A stretch of DNA of 64,000 nucleotides from Vulcanimicrobiota bacterium (GTDB lineage Bacteria; Vulcanimicrobiota; Vulcanimicrobiia; Vulcanimicrobiales; Vulcanimicrobiaceae). Below are positions 43,150 through 50,718 of this stretch, one piece after another (positions within the stretch are counted from its first letter, which is position 1; each line of letters opens with the position of its first letter). The notes beneath the pieces are model-generated. The model searched no databases, was not told the DNA's origin, and saw nothing but the letters and a program-made list of their open reading frames with translations. The position numbers and the translations under genes were made by a program. The stretch spans positions 248,001-312,000 of the forward strand of contig PMSI01000003.1 in the NCBI GenBank assembly GCA_003168375.1. The letters run 5' to 3'.

Positions 43150-44059
43150 AGTGGCCGAGGTTGCGCTCGACGAGCGCCAGGATGCGGCGCGGCGCGACGT
43201 CGCCGCCGTAGCCCGCGACGTGCGGGGTGATCAGCACGTTCGGCAACGTCCACAAGGGATCGCCGGGCGGAAGCGGCTCGGGATCAGTGACGTCGAGACC
43301 GGCCGCGCCCAGACGGCCGCCGGCGAGCGCGTCGTACAGTGCGGCGTGGTCGACGACGCCGCCGCGCGAGACGTTGATCACGATCGCATGCGGCCGCAGC
43401 GCCTCGAGCGCGGCGGCGCCCAGCAGGTGCCGGGTCTGTGCGTTCAGGGGCAGCGCGAGGACGACGGCGTCGCTGCGCGCGAAAACGGCCGGCAGCTCCG
43501 CGGCGTCCGCCGATTCGTCGGCGAGCGGGTCGGCGCGGCCGCTGCGCGTCACGGCGATGATGCGCGCGCCGAACCCGCGTATCCGCGTCGCGACCTCGCG
43601 TCCGATGTTGCCGAACCCGACCACGGCGACGGTCGCGCCGTTCAGCGTTCCGATCTCCCCCGCGCCTGCCTGGTCCCAGCGGCCGTCGAGGCCGTTTCGG
43701 ACCGCGGCGGGGATCCGCCGCACCAGGGCCAGCAGCAGCGCGACGGCATGCTCGGCGACAGTCGGGGCGTAGGCGTCGCCGGCGCAGGTTACGGTCACCC
43801 CCGGCGGGACACCGTGCAGCTCGACCGGATCGTAGCCCATCGTCGGCAGTTGCACCCAGCGCAAGCGCGGCGCGTGGCGTTCGAGCAGCGCCACCAGGTC
43901 CGCGTCGTAGAACGTCGGCCAGGTCCAGAGCGCGTCGGCGTCGGCCAGCTCGCGGCGCATCCCCTCCGCGTCGTCGACCGCAGTGCTGTCCGCCCCCAGG
44001 CGCCCCGCGAGCGCCTCGAACTGCGGTGCCAGAACGGGAGTTCGTATCACGACGCGCAT
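43094..44059 (-). CDS. D-2-hydroxyacid dehydrogenase family protein
   Basis: A 321-residue NAD(P)-dependent enzyme. The substrate domain has LRWVQLPTMGYDPVELHGVP; the cofactor domain has GATVAVVGFGNIGREVATRI; VVLALPLNAQTRHLLGAAAL, AIVINVSRGGVVDHAALYDA, GAAGLDVTDPEPLPPGDPLW (catalytic Glu region) and NVLITPHVAGYGGDVAPRRI (catalytic His) are present. The family covers glyoxylate/hydroxypyruvate and related 2-ketoacid reductases; the substrate is not evident. ATG at 44059; divergent from the aldolase-like gene at 44168. Confidence 0.92.
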   Translation of the reverse strand: MRVVIRTPVLAPQFEALAGRLGADSTAVDDAEGMRRELADADALWTWPTFYDADLVALLERHAPRLRWVQLPTMGYDPVELHGVPPGVTVTCAGDAYAPTVAEHAVALLLALVRRIPAAVRNGLDGRWDQAGAGEIGTLNGATVAVVGFGNIGREVATRIRGFGARIIAVTRSGRADPLADESADAAELPAVFARSDAVVLALPLNAQTRHLLGAAALEALRPHAIVINVSRGGVVDHAALYDALAGGRLGAAGLDVTDPEPLPPGDPLWTLPNVLITPHVAGYGGDVAPRRILALVERNLGHFMAGRPLEAPVPVAPRAR

Positions 44060-44167
44060 CGGCGGGGCGTTCGCCGCGCGCCGTCGGGTGCATTTCGCGC
44101 GCCGTTTCGTGCCTTTCGCGCACCGGCCGGCGACGGAACCGGGCCGACGCGGTACGGTCGGTGCGTG

Positions 44168-45226
44168 ATGACGAACGATCTCGCCACGATCGCGCAGGCC
44201 CTGGTCTCCGGCGGCCGCGGTATCCTTCCGATCGACGCAACGCCGAAAACGTGCAACGCACGCTTCATCGGGTTCGCGATCGCGCCGACCGAGGAAAATC
44301 GCCGAGCGTACCGCGAGTTCGTCGTCACCGCCCCCGGAATCGACCGTTACGTCGGCGGGATGACGCTGGACCACGAGGCGATGCGCCAGACCGACGCGGA
44401 CGGCCGCCGTTTCGTCGACATCCTGCGCGGGCGCCGGATCGTCCCCGGGGTCACCGTCGAGAGCGGCAGCTCGCCGCTCCCGTTCTCGCCCGGCGAGACG
44501 GTCGTCGAAGGACTGGACGGCCTGCGCGGCCGGCTGGTCGAGTACGCCGCGCTCGGTGCCGGGTTCGCGAAGCGCCGCGCGACGTTCCGCATCTCCGAGG
44601 TCGGCGGCGAGACGCCGTCCGACCGCGCGATCGCGGCGAACGCACACGCACTGGCGCGCTTCGCGGCGCTGGCCCAGGAATGCGGCATCGTTCCGATCCT
44701 CGAACCCGAAGTGCTCGCGGAAGGCGACCACGACATCGCGCGCTGCGCCGACGCGACGGAACGTGTGTTGCGCCGCCTGTTCGCGGAGCTCGCGGAGGCG
44801 GGCGTCGCGCTCGAAGCGATGGTGCTGCAGCCGAACATGGTCGCACCCGGCGGCGCGTCGTCGCAGCGCGTCGAGACCGCCGACGTCGTCGCGGCGACAC
44901 TGCGCGTGCTCGGTACGACGGTGCCCGTAGCGGTCGCCGGCATCGCGTTCATCGCGGGGGCCGAGGACGATCGCATCGCGCGCGAGCGGCTCTGCTCGCT
45001 GAACAAGACGATGCCGCGCCGCCGCCCTTGGCCGTTGACGTTCTCGTACGGCGGCGCGCTGCAGCAGGCGGTGCTCGCAGCATGGGGCGGCCGCTCCGAC
45101 CGCGTGCTCGAGGCGCAGCGTATTCTGGTGCATCACGCGTACTGCAGCGGGCTCGCGGCCTGCGGCGCGTACACCGTGAAGGTCGAGGATCTGCTGGAGA
45201 CGTTCGCGGTTCCGATCGCCGCGTAG
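44168..45226 (+). CDS. Class I fructose-bisphosphate aldolase homologue lacking catalytic residues
   Basis: A 352-residue TIM-barrel protein clearly of the eukaryote-type class I aldolase family: GRGILPIDATPKTCNARF, PTEENRRAYREFVVTAPGI, EGLDGLRGRLVEYAALGAGF, IVPILEPEVLAEGDHDIARC, and RRPWPLTFSYGGALQQAVLA. However, the Schiff-base Lys in the family motif LLKPNMV is Gln here (VLQPNMVAPGG); the phosphate-binding Arg of FSYGRALQ is Gly; the Lys of 'WRCVLKI' is Arg (RRATFRI); and the SGGQ loop reads AGAE. The DNA is clear at these points. It therefore cannot use the standard mechanism. It may be a non-enzymatic or re-purposed protein. GTG just before the ATG is an alternative start. Confidence 0.85.
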   Translation: MTNDLATIAQALVSGGRGILPIDATPKTCNARFIGFAIAPTEENRRAYREFVVTAPGIDRYVGGMTLDHEAMRQTDADGRRFVDILRGRRIVPGVTVESGSSPLPFSPGETVVEGLDGLRGRLVEYAALGAGFAKRRATFRISEVGGETPSDRAIAANAHALARFAALAQECGIVPILEPEVLAEGDHDIARCADATERVLRRLFAELAEAGVALEAMVLQPNMVAPGGASSQRVETADVVAATLRVLGTTVPVAVAGIAFIAGAEDDRIARERLCSLNKTMPRRRPWPLTFSYGGALQQAVLAAWGGRSDRVLEAQRILVHHAYCSGLAACGAYTVKVEDLLETFAVPIAA

Positions 45227-45288
45227 CGGGGATCGCGCCGCGCCGGCCCCGAGGGGGACGGCCGCGGACGGCGTCCGAAGCCCGCCGC

Positions 45289-46806
45289 ATGTCGTTCGTC
45301 TCGACCCTGTTCGCGACCAGCTCCGTCGAGAAGCTGCGCGCGATGAGCAAGAGCAAGAGGCTGCGCCGCGCGCTCACGGCCAAGGACCTCGTCGCGATCG
45401 GGCTCGGAACGATGATCGGCGGCGGGATCTTCACCACCATCGGGACCGGTGTCAAAGGCGCCGGTCCCGCCGTCATCGTTTCGTATCTGCTCGCCGGCCT
45501 GACCTCGTTCTTCGCGGCGCTGTGCTACGCCGAGCTGGGCGCGATGGTACCCGTCGCGGGCAGTGCCTACACGTACGCGTACGCGACGATGGGGAAGCTG
45601 TTCGCCTGGATCATCGGCTTCGCGCTGATCTTCGAGTACGGGATCAGCGCCGCACCGGTCGCACAACAGTTCTCCGCGGCGATCCAGGACGTGCTCAAGA
45701 CCATCGGCGTCGTTGTGCCGAGCTGGGCGCAGACGTCGAATCTGGTCATCCACGGTGATTGGTGGCAGCCCGCCGCGTACGACCTCGCGCATTCCCAGTA
45801 CGACATCGTCGGCGCGGTGTTCGTGCTCGGGCTGAGCGTGCTGCTCTCCATCGGGATTCGCGAGTCGGCGACGACCAACAACATCTTCGTGGTGCTGAAG
45901 ATCTCGGCGCTGCTGGTCTTCATCGTCGCCGGCTTGTTCTTGTTCCACGCGTTCAACCTGCACGACTTCAACCCCAAGGGGATCGGAGCGCTGGTGCCGT
46001 TCGGCGGCGCGGTCGAATCGGACCAACCGTATGGGATCATCCCGATCGCGGCGTTCGTGTTCTTCAGCTACATCGGCTTCGACACGGCGACCACCACGGC
46101 CGAGGAGTGCAAGAACCCGCAGCGCGACGTGCCGATGGGCGTCATCGGTGCTTTGGCGATCGGCACCGTGATCTACTGCGCGACCGCGATCGTGCTGGTC
46201 GGCGCGGTGCCGTGGCAGCAGGTCTCGGTGAAGAATCCGCTGGTCGCGGCGCTGGCGCCGCTGAACCTCCCGATCCTGAACTGGGTCATCACGATCGGCG
46301 TCCTGGCCGGTACGACCAGCGTCGCCCTCGCCTCGCTGCTCGGGCAGTCGCGGATCTTCTACGTGATGGCGCGCGACAAGATGCTGCCTCCCGCGGTGGC
46401 GCACATCCACCCGCGCTTCAAAACGCCGGTCATCACCACGATGATCACCGGCGTCGCCGTGGCCCTGCTCACGCTGATCGTGCCGCTGGTCCAGCTGCTC
46501 AACCTGGTCAACATCGGGACGCTGATGGCGTTCACCGTCGTCTGCGCCGGCGTGCTGTACCTGCGGCACCGCAAACCGGATATCCCGCGCACGTTCCGCG
46601 TACCGTTCGTTCCGCTCTTCCCGATCCTGGGGATCGTCTTCTCGCTGTTCCTGGCGATCTTCGGGCTGTCGCGCACGACGTGGATCTGGTTCGCGCTCGC
46701 GCTGGTCGTCGGGCTGATCTTTTTCTTCAGCTACGGCTATTGGAAGTCGAAGCCGGAAGAGATCGCCGCGGTCGAGGAGCCCGAGGGCCTGTCCGAGTTC
46801 GCATAG
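45289..46806 (+). CDS. APC superfamily amino acid permease (cationic amino acid transporter type)
   Basis: A 505-residue transporter with about 12 membrane helices. LTAKDLVAIGLGTMIGGGIF is the substrate-binding first helix; YLLAGLTSFFAALCYAELGA then MVPVAGSAYTYAYATMGKLF, IAAFVFFSYIGFDTATTTAE and ECKNPQRDVPMGVIGALAIG match the CAT/YfnA branch. Import of amino acids in exchange for protons is expected. The downstream Nudix gene starts 8 bases after the stop. Confidence 0.93.
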   Translation: MSFVSTLFATSSVEKLRAMSKSKRLRRALTAKDLVAIGLGTMIGGGIFTTIGTGVKGAGPAVIVSYLLAGLTSFFAALCYAELGAMVPVAGSAYTYAYATMGKLFAWIIGFALIFEYGISAAPVAQQFSAAIQDVLKTIGVVVPSWAQTSNLVIHGDWWQPAAYDLAHSQYDIVGAVFVLGLSVLLSIGIRESATTNNIFVVLKISALLVFIVAGLFLFHAFNLHDFNPKGIGALVPFGGAVESDQPYGIIPIAAFVFFSYIGFDTATTTAEECKNPQRDVPMGVIGALAIGTVIYCATAIVLVGAVPWQQVSVKNPLVAALAPLNLPILNWVITIGVLAGTTSVALASLLGQSRIFYVMARDKMLPPAVAHIHPRFKTPVITTMITGVAVALLTLIVPLVQLLNLVNIGTLMAFTVVCAGVLYLRHRKPDIPRTFRVPFVPLFPILGIVFSLFLAIFGLSRTTWIWFALALVVGLIFFFSYGYWKSKPEEIAAVEEPEGLSEFA

Positions 46807-46814
46807 GTGACGCC

Positions 46815-47357
46815 GTGAGCGACGCCGGCTATCGCCGCCTCTCCGAGCGCGTCGTCTACGAGAACCCGTGGCTGCGTTTCGAGGCGCACGAGATGATCCA
46901 CCCCAACGGCACGCCGGGCGTGCACGGCGTGGTGGTGACACCGCGCGCGAGCGCGGTCGTGCTGCTCGACGGCGACGAGGTGCTGCTCGCGCGCCAGTCA
47001 CGGTTCGCCGTCGACGCGATCGTGCTCGAGGTGATCAAAGGCGGCCGGCATGCCGGTGAGTACAGCCTCGCCTGTGCGCAGCGTGAGGCGCGCGAGGAGG
47101 CGGGCGTCGTCGCCGCGCGGTGGCGTTCGCTGGGTCGCGCGTACGAGGTCCCGTCGATTCTCAAGGAGCCGGTCGACCTGTATCTCGCCGGCGGATTATC
47201 GCCCGCGCCGCTCCCGCCCGAGGAGGTCGAACGCATCGAGATCGTGCGGATGCGCTTCGACGACGCGCTCGCGGCGTGCGTGGACGGCCGCATCGACGAC
47301 GCGATCACCGCGCTCGCGCTGCTGCGCGCGCGCCGCGTCATCGAGCGCGAACGGTGA
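46815..47357 (+). CDS. Nudix hydrolase (ADP-ribose pyrophosphatase-like)
   Basis: A 180-residue Nudix protein. YRRLSERVVYENPWLRFEAH is the N-terminal sandwich typical of ADP-sugar pyrophosphatases. The Nudix box runs from GGRHAGEYSLACAQREAREE to AGVVA; the glutamates REAREEAG bind metal, though the first position is modified (KGGRHAGEYSLACAQRE for the usual GG.~e.gE....Aa.RE). YEVPSILKEPVDLYLAGGL follows as expected. GTG start; overlaps the next gene by GTGA. Confidence 0.88.
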   Translation: MSDAGYRRLSERVVYENPWLRFEAHEMIHPNGTPGVHGVVVTPRASAVVLLDGDEVLLARQSRFAVDAIVLEVIKGGRHAGEYSLACAQREAREEAGVVAARWRSLGRAYEVPSILKEPVDLYLAGGLSPAPLPPEEVERIEIVRMRFDDALAACVDGRIDDAITALALLRARRVIERER

Positions 47358-47698
47358 GCAAAAAGAAGCAGGCCGGTCCGGGAGCACGGCTCCGGGAACG
47401 CTCGCTCGCGTTCCCCGGCGCATGGGAGGATCACCCGTGGGGTGACTCGGTCGTCAAGGTCGGAAAGAAAATCTTCGCGATGCTCGGCGAGACGACGGTG
47501 ACGCTGAAGCTGCCGGAAGCCCATGATGCAGCGCTCTCGGTCCCCGGCGCGACGCCGACAGGCTACGGGCTCGGCAAAGCGGGTTGGGTGACGATACCGC
47601 TCGACGCCGGCGTTCCGCCGTTCGAGATCTGGTGCGACTGGCTCGACGAGAGCTACCGCGCGATCGCGCCCAAGAAGCTGAGCGCACAACTCGGCTGA
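47354..47698 (+). CDS. MmcQ/YjbR family protein
   Basis: A 114-residue protein of the MmcQ/YjbR fold (double-wing DNA-binding-like). FPGAWEDHPWGDSVVKVGKK, KIFAMLGETTVTLKLPE, and LGKAGWVTIPLDAGVPPFEI with WLDESYRAIAPKKLSAQL are family features. No function is firmly known. GTG start overlaps the Nudix stop. Confidence 0.88.
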   Translation: MSKKKQAGPGARLRERSLAFPGAWEDHPWGDSVVKVGKKIFAMLGETTVTLKLPEAHDAALSVPGATPTGYGLGKAGWVTIPLDAGVPPFEIWCDWLDESYRAIAPKKLSAQLG

Positions 47699-47999
47699 CC
47701 CAAGTCGCGCCTATCTGAATGGCATAGCGTTAGATACGCGTTACGTTTCAGACGCGTTAGAATGTCGAAACGAGTCGTTCGAGCGCTGCTCTTCGGTGAC
47801 CCGACGTCCGTTGCCTGACGCTCAGCGGCAGCCTCGACCGGCCGAGCTCTGATGGGCGTCGAGCAAACCTCGAAGATCTCCGCTCTCTGCGGCGCGCGTT
47901 CGCCCCGGTGATGCGCCGCCGGACCACGGGACGCAAGCAGGGCGCCCGCGCAATCGAGGGCGACCGGGGAGGATTCGTTCCGCGTCGAAGGTTTGAGCG
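47699..47999. other. Intergenic region with lower GC and GCGTTA repeats
   Basis: A 301-base gap before hicB. Bases 47712-47770 are less GC-rich than the surroundings and contain AGCGTTAGAT, TACGCGTTACG and GACGCGTTAGAA within 45 bases. They may be operator half-sites or traces of an inserted piece. I see no convincing gene on either strand in the rest. GAAGG near 47987 serves hicB. Confidence 0.5.
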
Positions 48000-48251
48000 A
48001 TGGCGGAACCCCTGGCCTATCGCGTGATCCTCGAAGCCGACCCTGACGACGGCGGCTTCGTCGTGCGAATTCCGGCGTTCCCCCACGCCCATACGCAGGG
48101 CGACAACGTCGAGGATGCTCTTGCGAACGCTCGTGAGGTCATAGAACTCGAGATCGAGGTTGCGACCGAACGCGGGGAAGAGTTGCCCGCCCCGGACGCG
48201 GACGTTCCGGTGCGCATCGAGCGAGTCGTCGTCGTCCCGCCTGCGGCCTAA
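48000..48251 (+). CDS. hicB: HicB-type antitoxin
   Basis: An 83-residue partial-RNase-H-fold antitoxin. YRVILEADPDDGGFVVRIPA then FPHAHTQGDNVEDALANARE and VIELEIEVATERGEELPAPD match HicB, with the core 'P.lpg..t.Gd..eeAl.na.eai'. No C-terminal DNA-binding domain is seen (it ends RVVVVPPAA), so it is the short form. It precedes hicA; the order antitoxin-toxin is the less usual one. GAAGG lies about 9 bases before the ATG. It should neutralise HicA and repress the operon. Confidence 0.85.
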   Translation: MAEPLAYRVILEADPDDGGFVVRIPAFPHAHTQGDNVEDALANAREVIELEIEVATERGEELPAPDADVPVRIERVVVVPPAA

Positions 48252-48289
48252 CGCAGCCACATTCTGCGTCAATCTTCTAGGGTGTGACA

Positions 48290-48502
48290 ATGAAACTGCC
48301 GGTCGTGCGCGGGACGGACTTAGTGCGTGCACTTCGACGCGCCGGGTGGATACCGATTCGTACGCGGGGATCCCACGTTCGCCTCGAACGCGGCGGCGAA
48401 CACGTCAGCGTTCCGCTGCACGATCCTGTGAAGCGGGGTACGCTGGCGCAGATCTTGGAGGATGTCGGGATGAGTCCCAGCGAGTTACGGAGCCTCCTCT
48501 AA
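48290..48502 (+). CDS. hicA: HicA-type mRNA interferase toxin
   Basis: A 70-residue dsRBD-like toxin. LPVVRGTDLVRALRRAGWIP then RTRGSHVRLERGGEHVSVPL and HDPVKRGTLAQILEDVGMS are the full HicA pattern, with the catalytic His in GSHVRL. Starts at ATG 48290 after TAGGGTGTG; a GTG six bases upstream is possible. HicA cleaves translated mRNA. It appears intact, as does its antitoxin. Confidence 0.9.
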   Translation: MKLPVVRGTDLVRALRRAGWIPIRTRGSHVRLERGGEHVSVPLHDPVKRGTLAQILEDVGMSPSELRSLL

Positions 48503-48517
48503 TACCCCGCCGGCACC

Positions 48518-49408
48518 TCAGCCGCGGAGGTTCTTGTTGAAGAAGTCGATCGTGCGCTGCCATGCCAGCTTTGCGGCGGGAGCGTCGTAGCGCGGTGTCG
48601 TGTCGTTGTTGAAGCCGTGCTCGACGCCCGGATAGGTGTATTCCTGATACTTCACGCCCGCCGCTTTGAGGGCGGTCTCGTACGCCGGCCAGCCCGCGTC
48701 GATGCGTTGGTCGTTGCCCGCGTAGTGGATCAGCAGCGGCGCTTTGATCTTGGCGACCTCTTCGGCGGGCGGCTGCGCGCCGTAGAACGGCACGGCCGCG
48801 GCGAGGTCGGGGATGCGCGTCGCGAGGAAGTTCGCGATCCCGCCGCCGTAGCAGAACCCGACCACGCCAACCTTGCCGTTGCCGTCCGGGAGTTTCTTGA
48901 GATAGTCGGCGGCCGCCAGGAAGTCGTTCCGCGTCTTCGCCTGATCGAGCTTCGCGAACAGCGCAACGGCTTTTTCCTCATCGCCGGGGTATCCGCCCAG
49001 CGGCGTCAGCGCATCGGGCGCGAACGCGATGAAGTTGTCGAGCGCCAAGCGGCGCGCGATGTCCTCGATGTGCGGATTGAGGCCGCGGTTCTCGTGCACG
49101 ACCAGCACCGTCGGCAGCTTGCCGGACGCCTTGGCCGGACGCACCAAATAGCCGCGAACCGTCCCGCTGCCCTGCGGCGAAGCGTAGGAGATGCGCTCGA
49201 TCTTGATCCGCGGATCGGCTTCCGGAACTTGCGCCGCTTCCGCGAAGCGCGGTCTCAGCGCGTTCAGGAGCGCCTCGGCGGTGACGCCGGCCGCGGCATA
49301 GCGCGCCGCCGACTTCAAGAAGTCGCGCCGCCCGATGACGCCGTGAACGTACTTGTCGAAGAGCTTGAGAACTTCAGGATGAAAATCGCTGGCGGTCTTG
49401 CGTGACAT
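48518..49408 (-). CDS. Dienelactone hydrolase family protein, Tat-exported
   Basis: A 296-residue alpha/beta hydrolase. A twin-arginine motif GRRDFLKSAARYAAAGVTAE begins at about residue 26, after a helix, as in other exported members. The nucleophile is Cys in VGVVGFCYGGGIANFLATRI, the acid Asp is in LLIHYAGNDQRIDAGWPAYE, and the His is in YPGVEHGFNNDTTPRYDAPA. A typical dienelactone hydrolase acts on carboxymethylenebutenolide, but many members have other esters as substrates. The stop lies close to the convergent hicA stop. Confidence 0.9.
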   Translation of the reverse strand: MSRKTASDFHPEVLKLFDKYVHGVIGRRDFLKSAARYAAAGVTAEALLNALRPRFAEAAQVPEADPRIKIERISYASPQGSGTVRGYLVRPAKASGKLPTVLVVHENRGLNPHIEDIARRLALDNFIAFAPDALTPLGGYPGDEEKAVALFAKLDQAKTRNDFLAAADYLKKLPDGNGKVGVVGFCYGGGIANFLATRIPDLAAAVPFYGAQPPAEEVAKIKAPLLIHYAGNDQRIDAGWPAYETALKAAGVKYQEYTYPGVEHGFNNDTTPRYDAPAAKLAWQRTIDFFNKNLRG

Positions 49409-49418
49409 GGAGACCCTT

Positions 49419-50042
49419 TCAGGTGAGGAAATGCGCGATCGCGACGAATTGGATCGTGGCTCCGGCGAGCACGAAGAGATGGAACGCTTCGTGGAATCCG
49501 AGACGCGGCCACGCGATGCGCACCCGCTTGGTTGCGTACACGACCGCGCCGGCGGTGTAGAAGATCCCGCCGGCGCCGATGAGGACCGTCGCCGTGCGCG
49601 GAAGGATGGGGACGAGCTTGAACGCGGGGACGATCGCGAACCAGCCCATCGCGATGTAGACCGCCGCGGAGACCCAGCGCGGCGCGTTCACGAACCAGAC
49701 CGTCAGCACGATGCCGGCGACGGCGGCGCTCCAGATCGCGGCGATCGTCGCGATGCGCCACGCGCCGTCGAGTCCGACGAACAGTACCGGCGTATACGAC
49801 CCGGCGATCAAGACGTAGATCGCGGCGTGATCGAGGCGCCGCAAGACCGCGGTCCCGCGCGCGCCGAACGCGACGCCGTGGTACAGCGAACTCGCGCCGA
49901 ACAGCGCGCACACGCTCGCGCCGTAGACGAGCATCGCCGCGAGCACTGGGTCGCCGTGGAAGCGGATCGCCAGGTAGACCAAACCGGCGAGCGCAGCGAG
50001 AAACCCGGTGAACGAGATCCGCGCGTCGACGAACTCCTTCAC
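49419..50042 (-). CDS. Hemolysin III / PAQR family membrane protein
   Basis: A 207-residue protein with seven membrane helices. ALFGASSLYHGVAFGARGTA (SxxxH), LRRLDHAAIYVLIAGSYTPV (the HA.I..LIAGsYTP motif), and LGFHEAFHLFVLAGATIQFV (H..~fH..v) give the metal-binding set of the PAQR/HlyIII family, thought to be ceramidase-like hydrolases. GTG at 50042 overlaps the stop of the adenosyltransferase. The role in this organism is unknown. Confidence 0.9.
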   Translation of the reverse strand: MKEFVDARISFTGFLAALAGLVYLAIRFHGDPVLAAMLVYGASVCALFGASSLYHGVAFGARGTAVLRRLDHAAIYVLIAGSYTPVLFVGLDGAWRIATIAAIWSAAVAGIVLTVWFVNAPRWVSAAVYIAMGWFAIVPAFKLVPILPRTATVLIGAGGIFYTAGAVVYATKRVRIAWPRLGFHEAFHLFVLAGATIQFVAIAHFLT

Positions 50043-50668
50043 GAAGGGGGCTTGGTGCTTGCGTTCCAAAGGTGCTCGGGCTGGTCGAGCGCGTGGTTGA
50101 TCCAGCGCGACCACACGAACAGCGCGTCCGAGAGCCGGTTCACGTACTTCACGACGTCGTCCGAGATCGGCTCGTCGTCGCGCAGCGCGATCAGCAGCCG
50201 CTCCGCGCGGCGGCACACCGTGCGCGCTTGATGGAGGAACGCGCCGGGATATGATCCGCCGGGCAGGATGAAGTTCGCCAGCGGCTCCAGGCCCTGCTGG
50301 GCACGGTCGATCGCGCGCTCGAGTCCCTTCGCGTCGTCGGGGCCGATCAGCGGCATCCCCTCCCAGCGGTCTTTCGGGAGGGTCGCGAGATCGCTGCCGA
50401 GGTTGAACAGCGCGTCCTGCGTCCAGGCGAGCCACGCGTCGAGTTCGCGCGCGACATCGTGCGCGCGCTGCAGGTCCTGGACGGGGCGCGTGCGGAGCAC
50501 GTCGGTGAGCGCGGTGCGGGCGAGCCCGATCGCCGACGAGAGCTCGTCGATCGTCCCGTACGCCTCGATCCGCGGCGCGGTCTTCTTGACGCGCTGGCCG
50601 CCGACGAGCCCGGTCGTCCCGTCGTCCCCGGTCCGCGTGTAGATTCGCGTCAGTTTCGGCACAGACAC
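50039..50668 (-). CDS. Cob(I)alamin adenosyltransferase (PduO/MMAB type)
   Basis: A 209-residue enzyme making adenosylcobalamin from ATP and cob(I)alamin. KLTRIYTRTGDDGTTGLVGG is the ATP-binding start; RIEAYGTIDELSSAIGLART, TQDALFNLGSDLATLP, FILPGGSYPGAFLHQARTVC and RRAERLLIALRDDEPISDDV then VKYVNRLSDALFVWSRW are diagnostic. Starts at GTG 50668 on the minus strand. Divergent from proS by about 50 bases. Confidence 0.94.
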   Translation of the reverse strand: MSVPKLTRIYTRTGDDGTTGLVGGQRVKKTAPRIEAYGTIDELSSAIGLARTALTDVLRTRPVQDLQRAHDVARELDAWLAWTQDALFNLGSDLATLPKDRWEGMPLIGPDDAKGLERAIDRAQQGLEPLANFILPGGSYPGAFLHQARTVCRRAERLLIALRDDEPISDDVVKYVNRLSDALFVWSRWINHALDQPEHLWNASTKPPS

Positions 50669-50718
50669 GGCTTTGAACAGGACGGGCTCCGACCCCCGCG
50701 AACCCCGGCCGATTGGTC

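Noticed and set aside
43151-44167. Upstream extension of the aldolase-like open frame
   Set aside because: It lies opposite the D-2-hydroxyacid dehydrogenase and lacks any conserved motif; the aldolase N-terminus starts at 44168.
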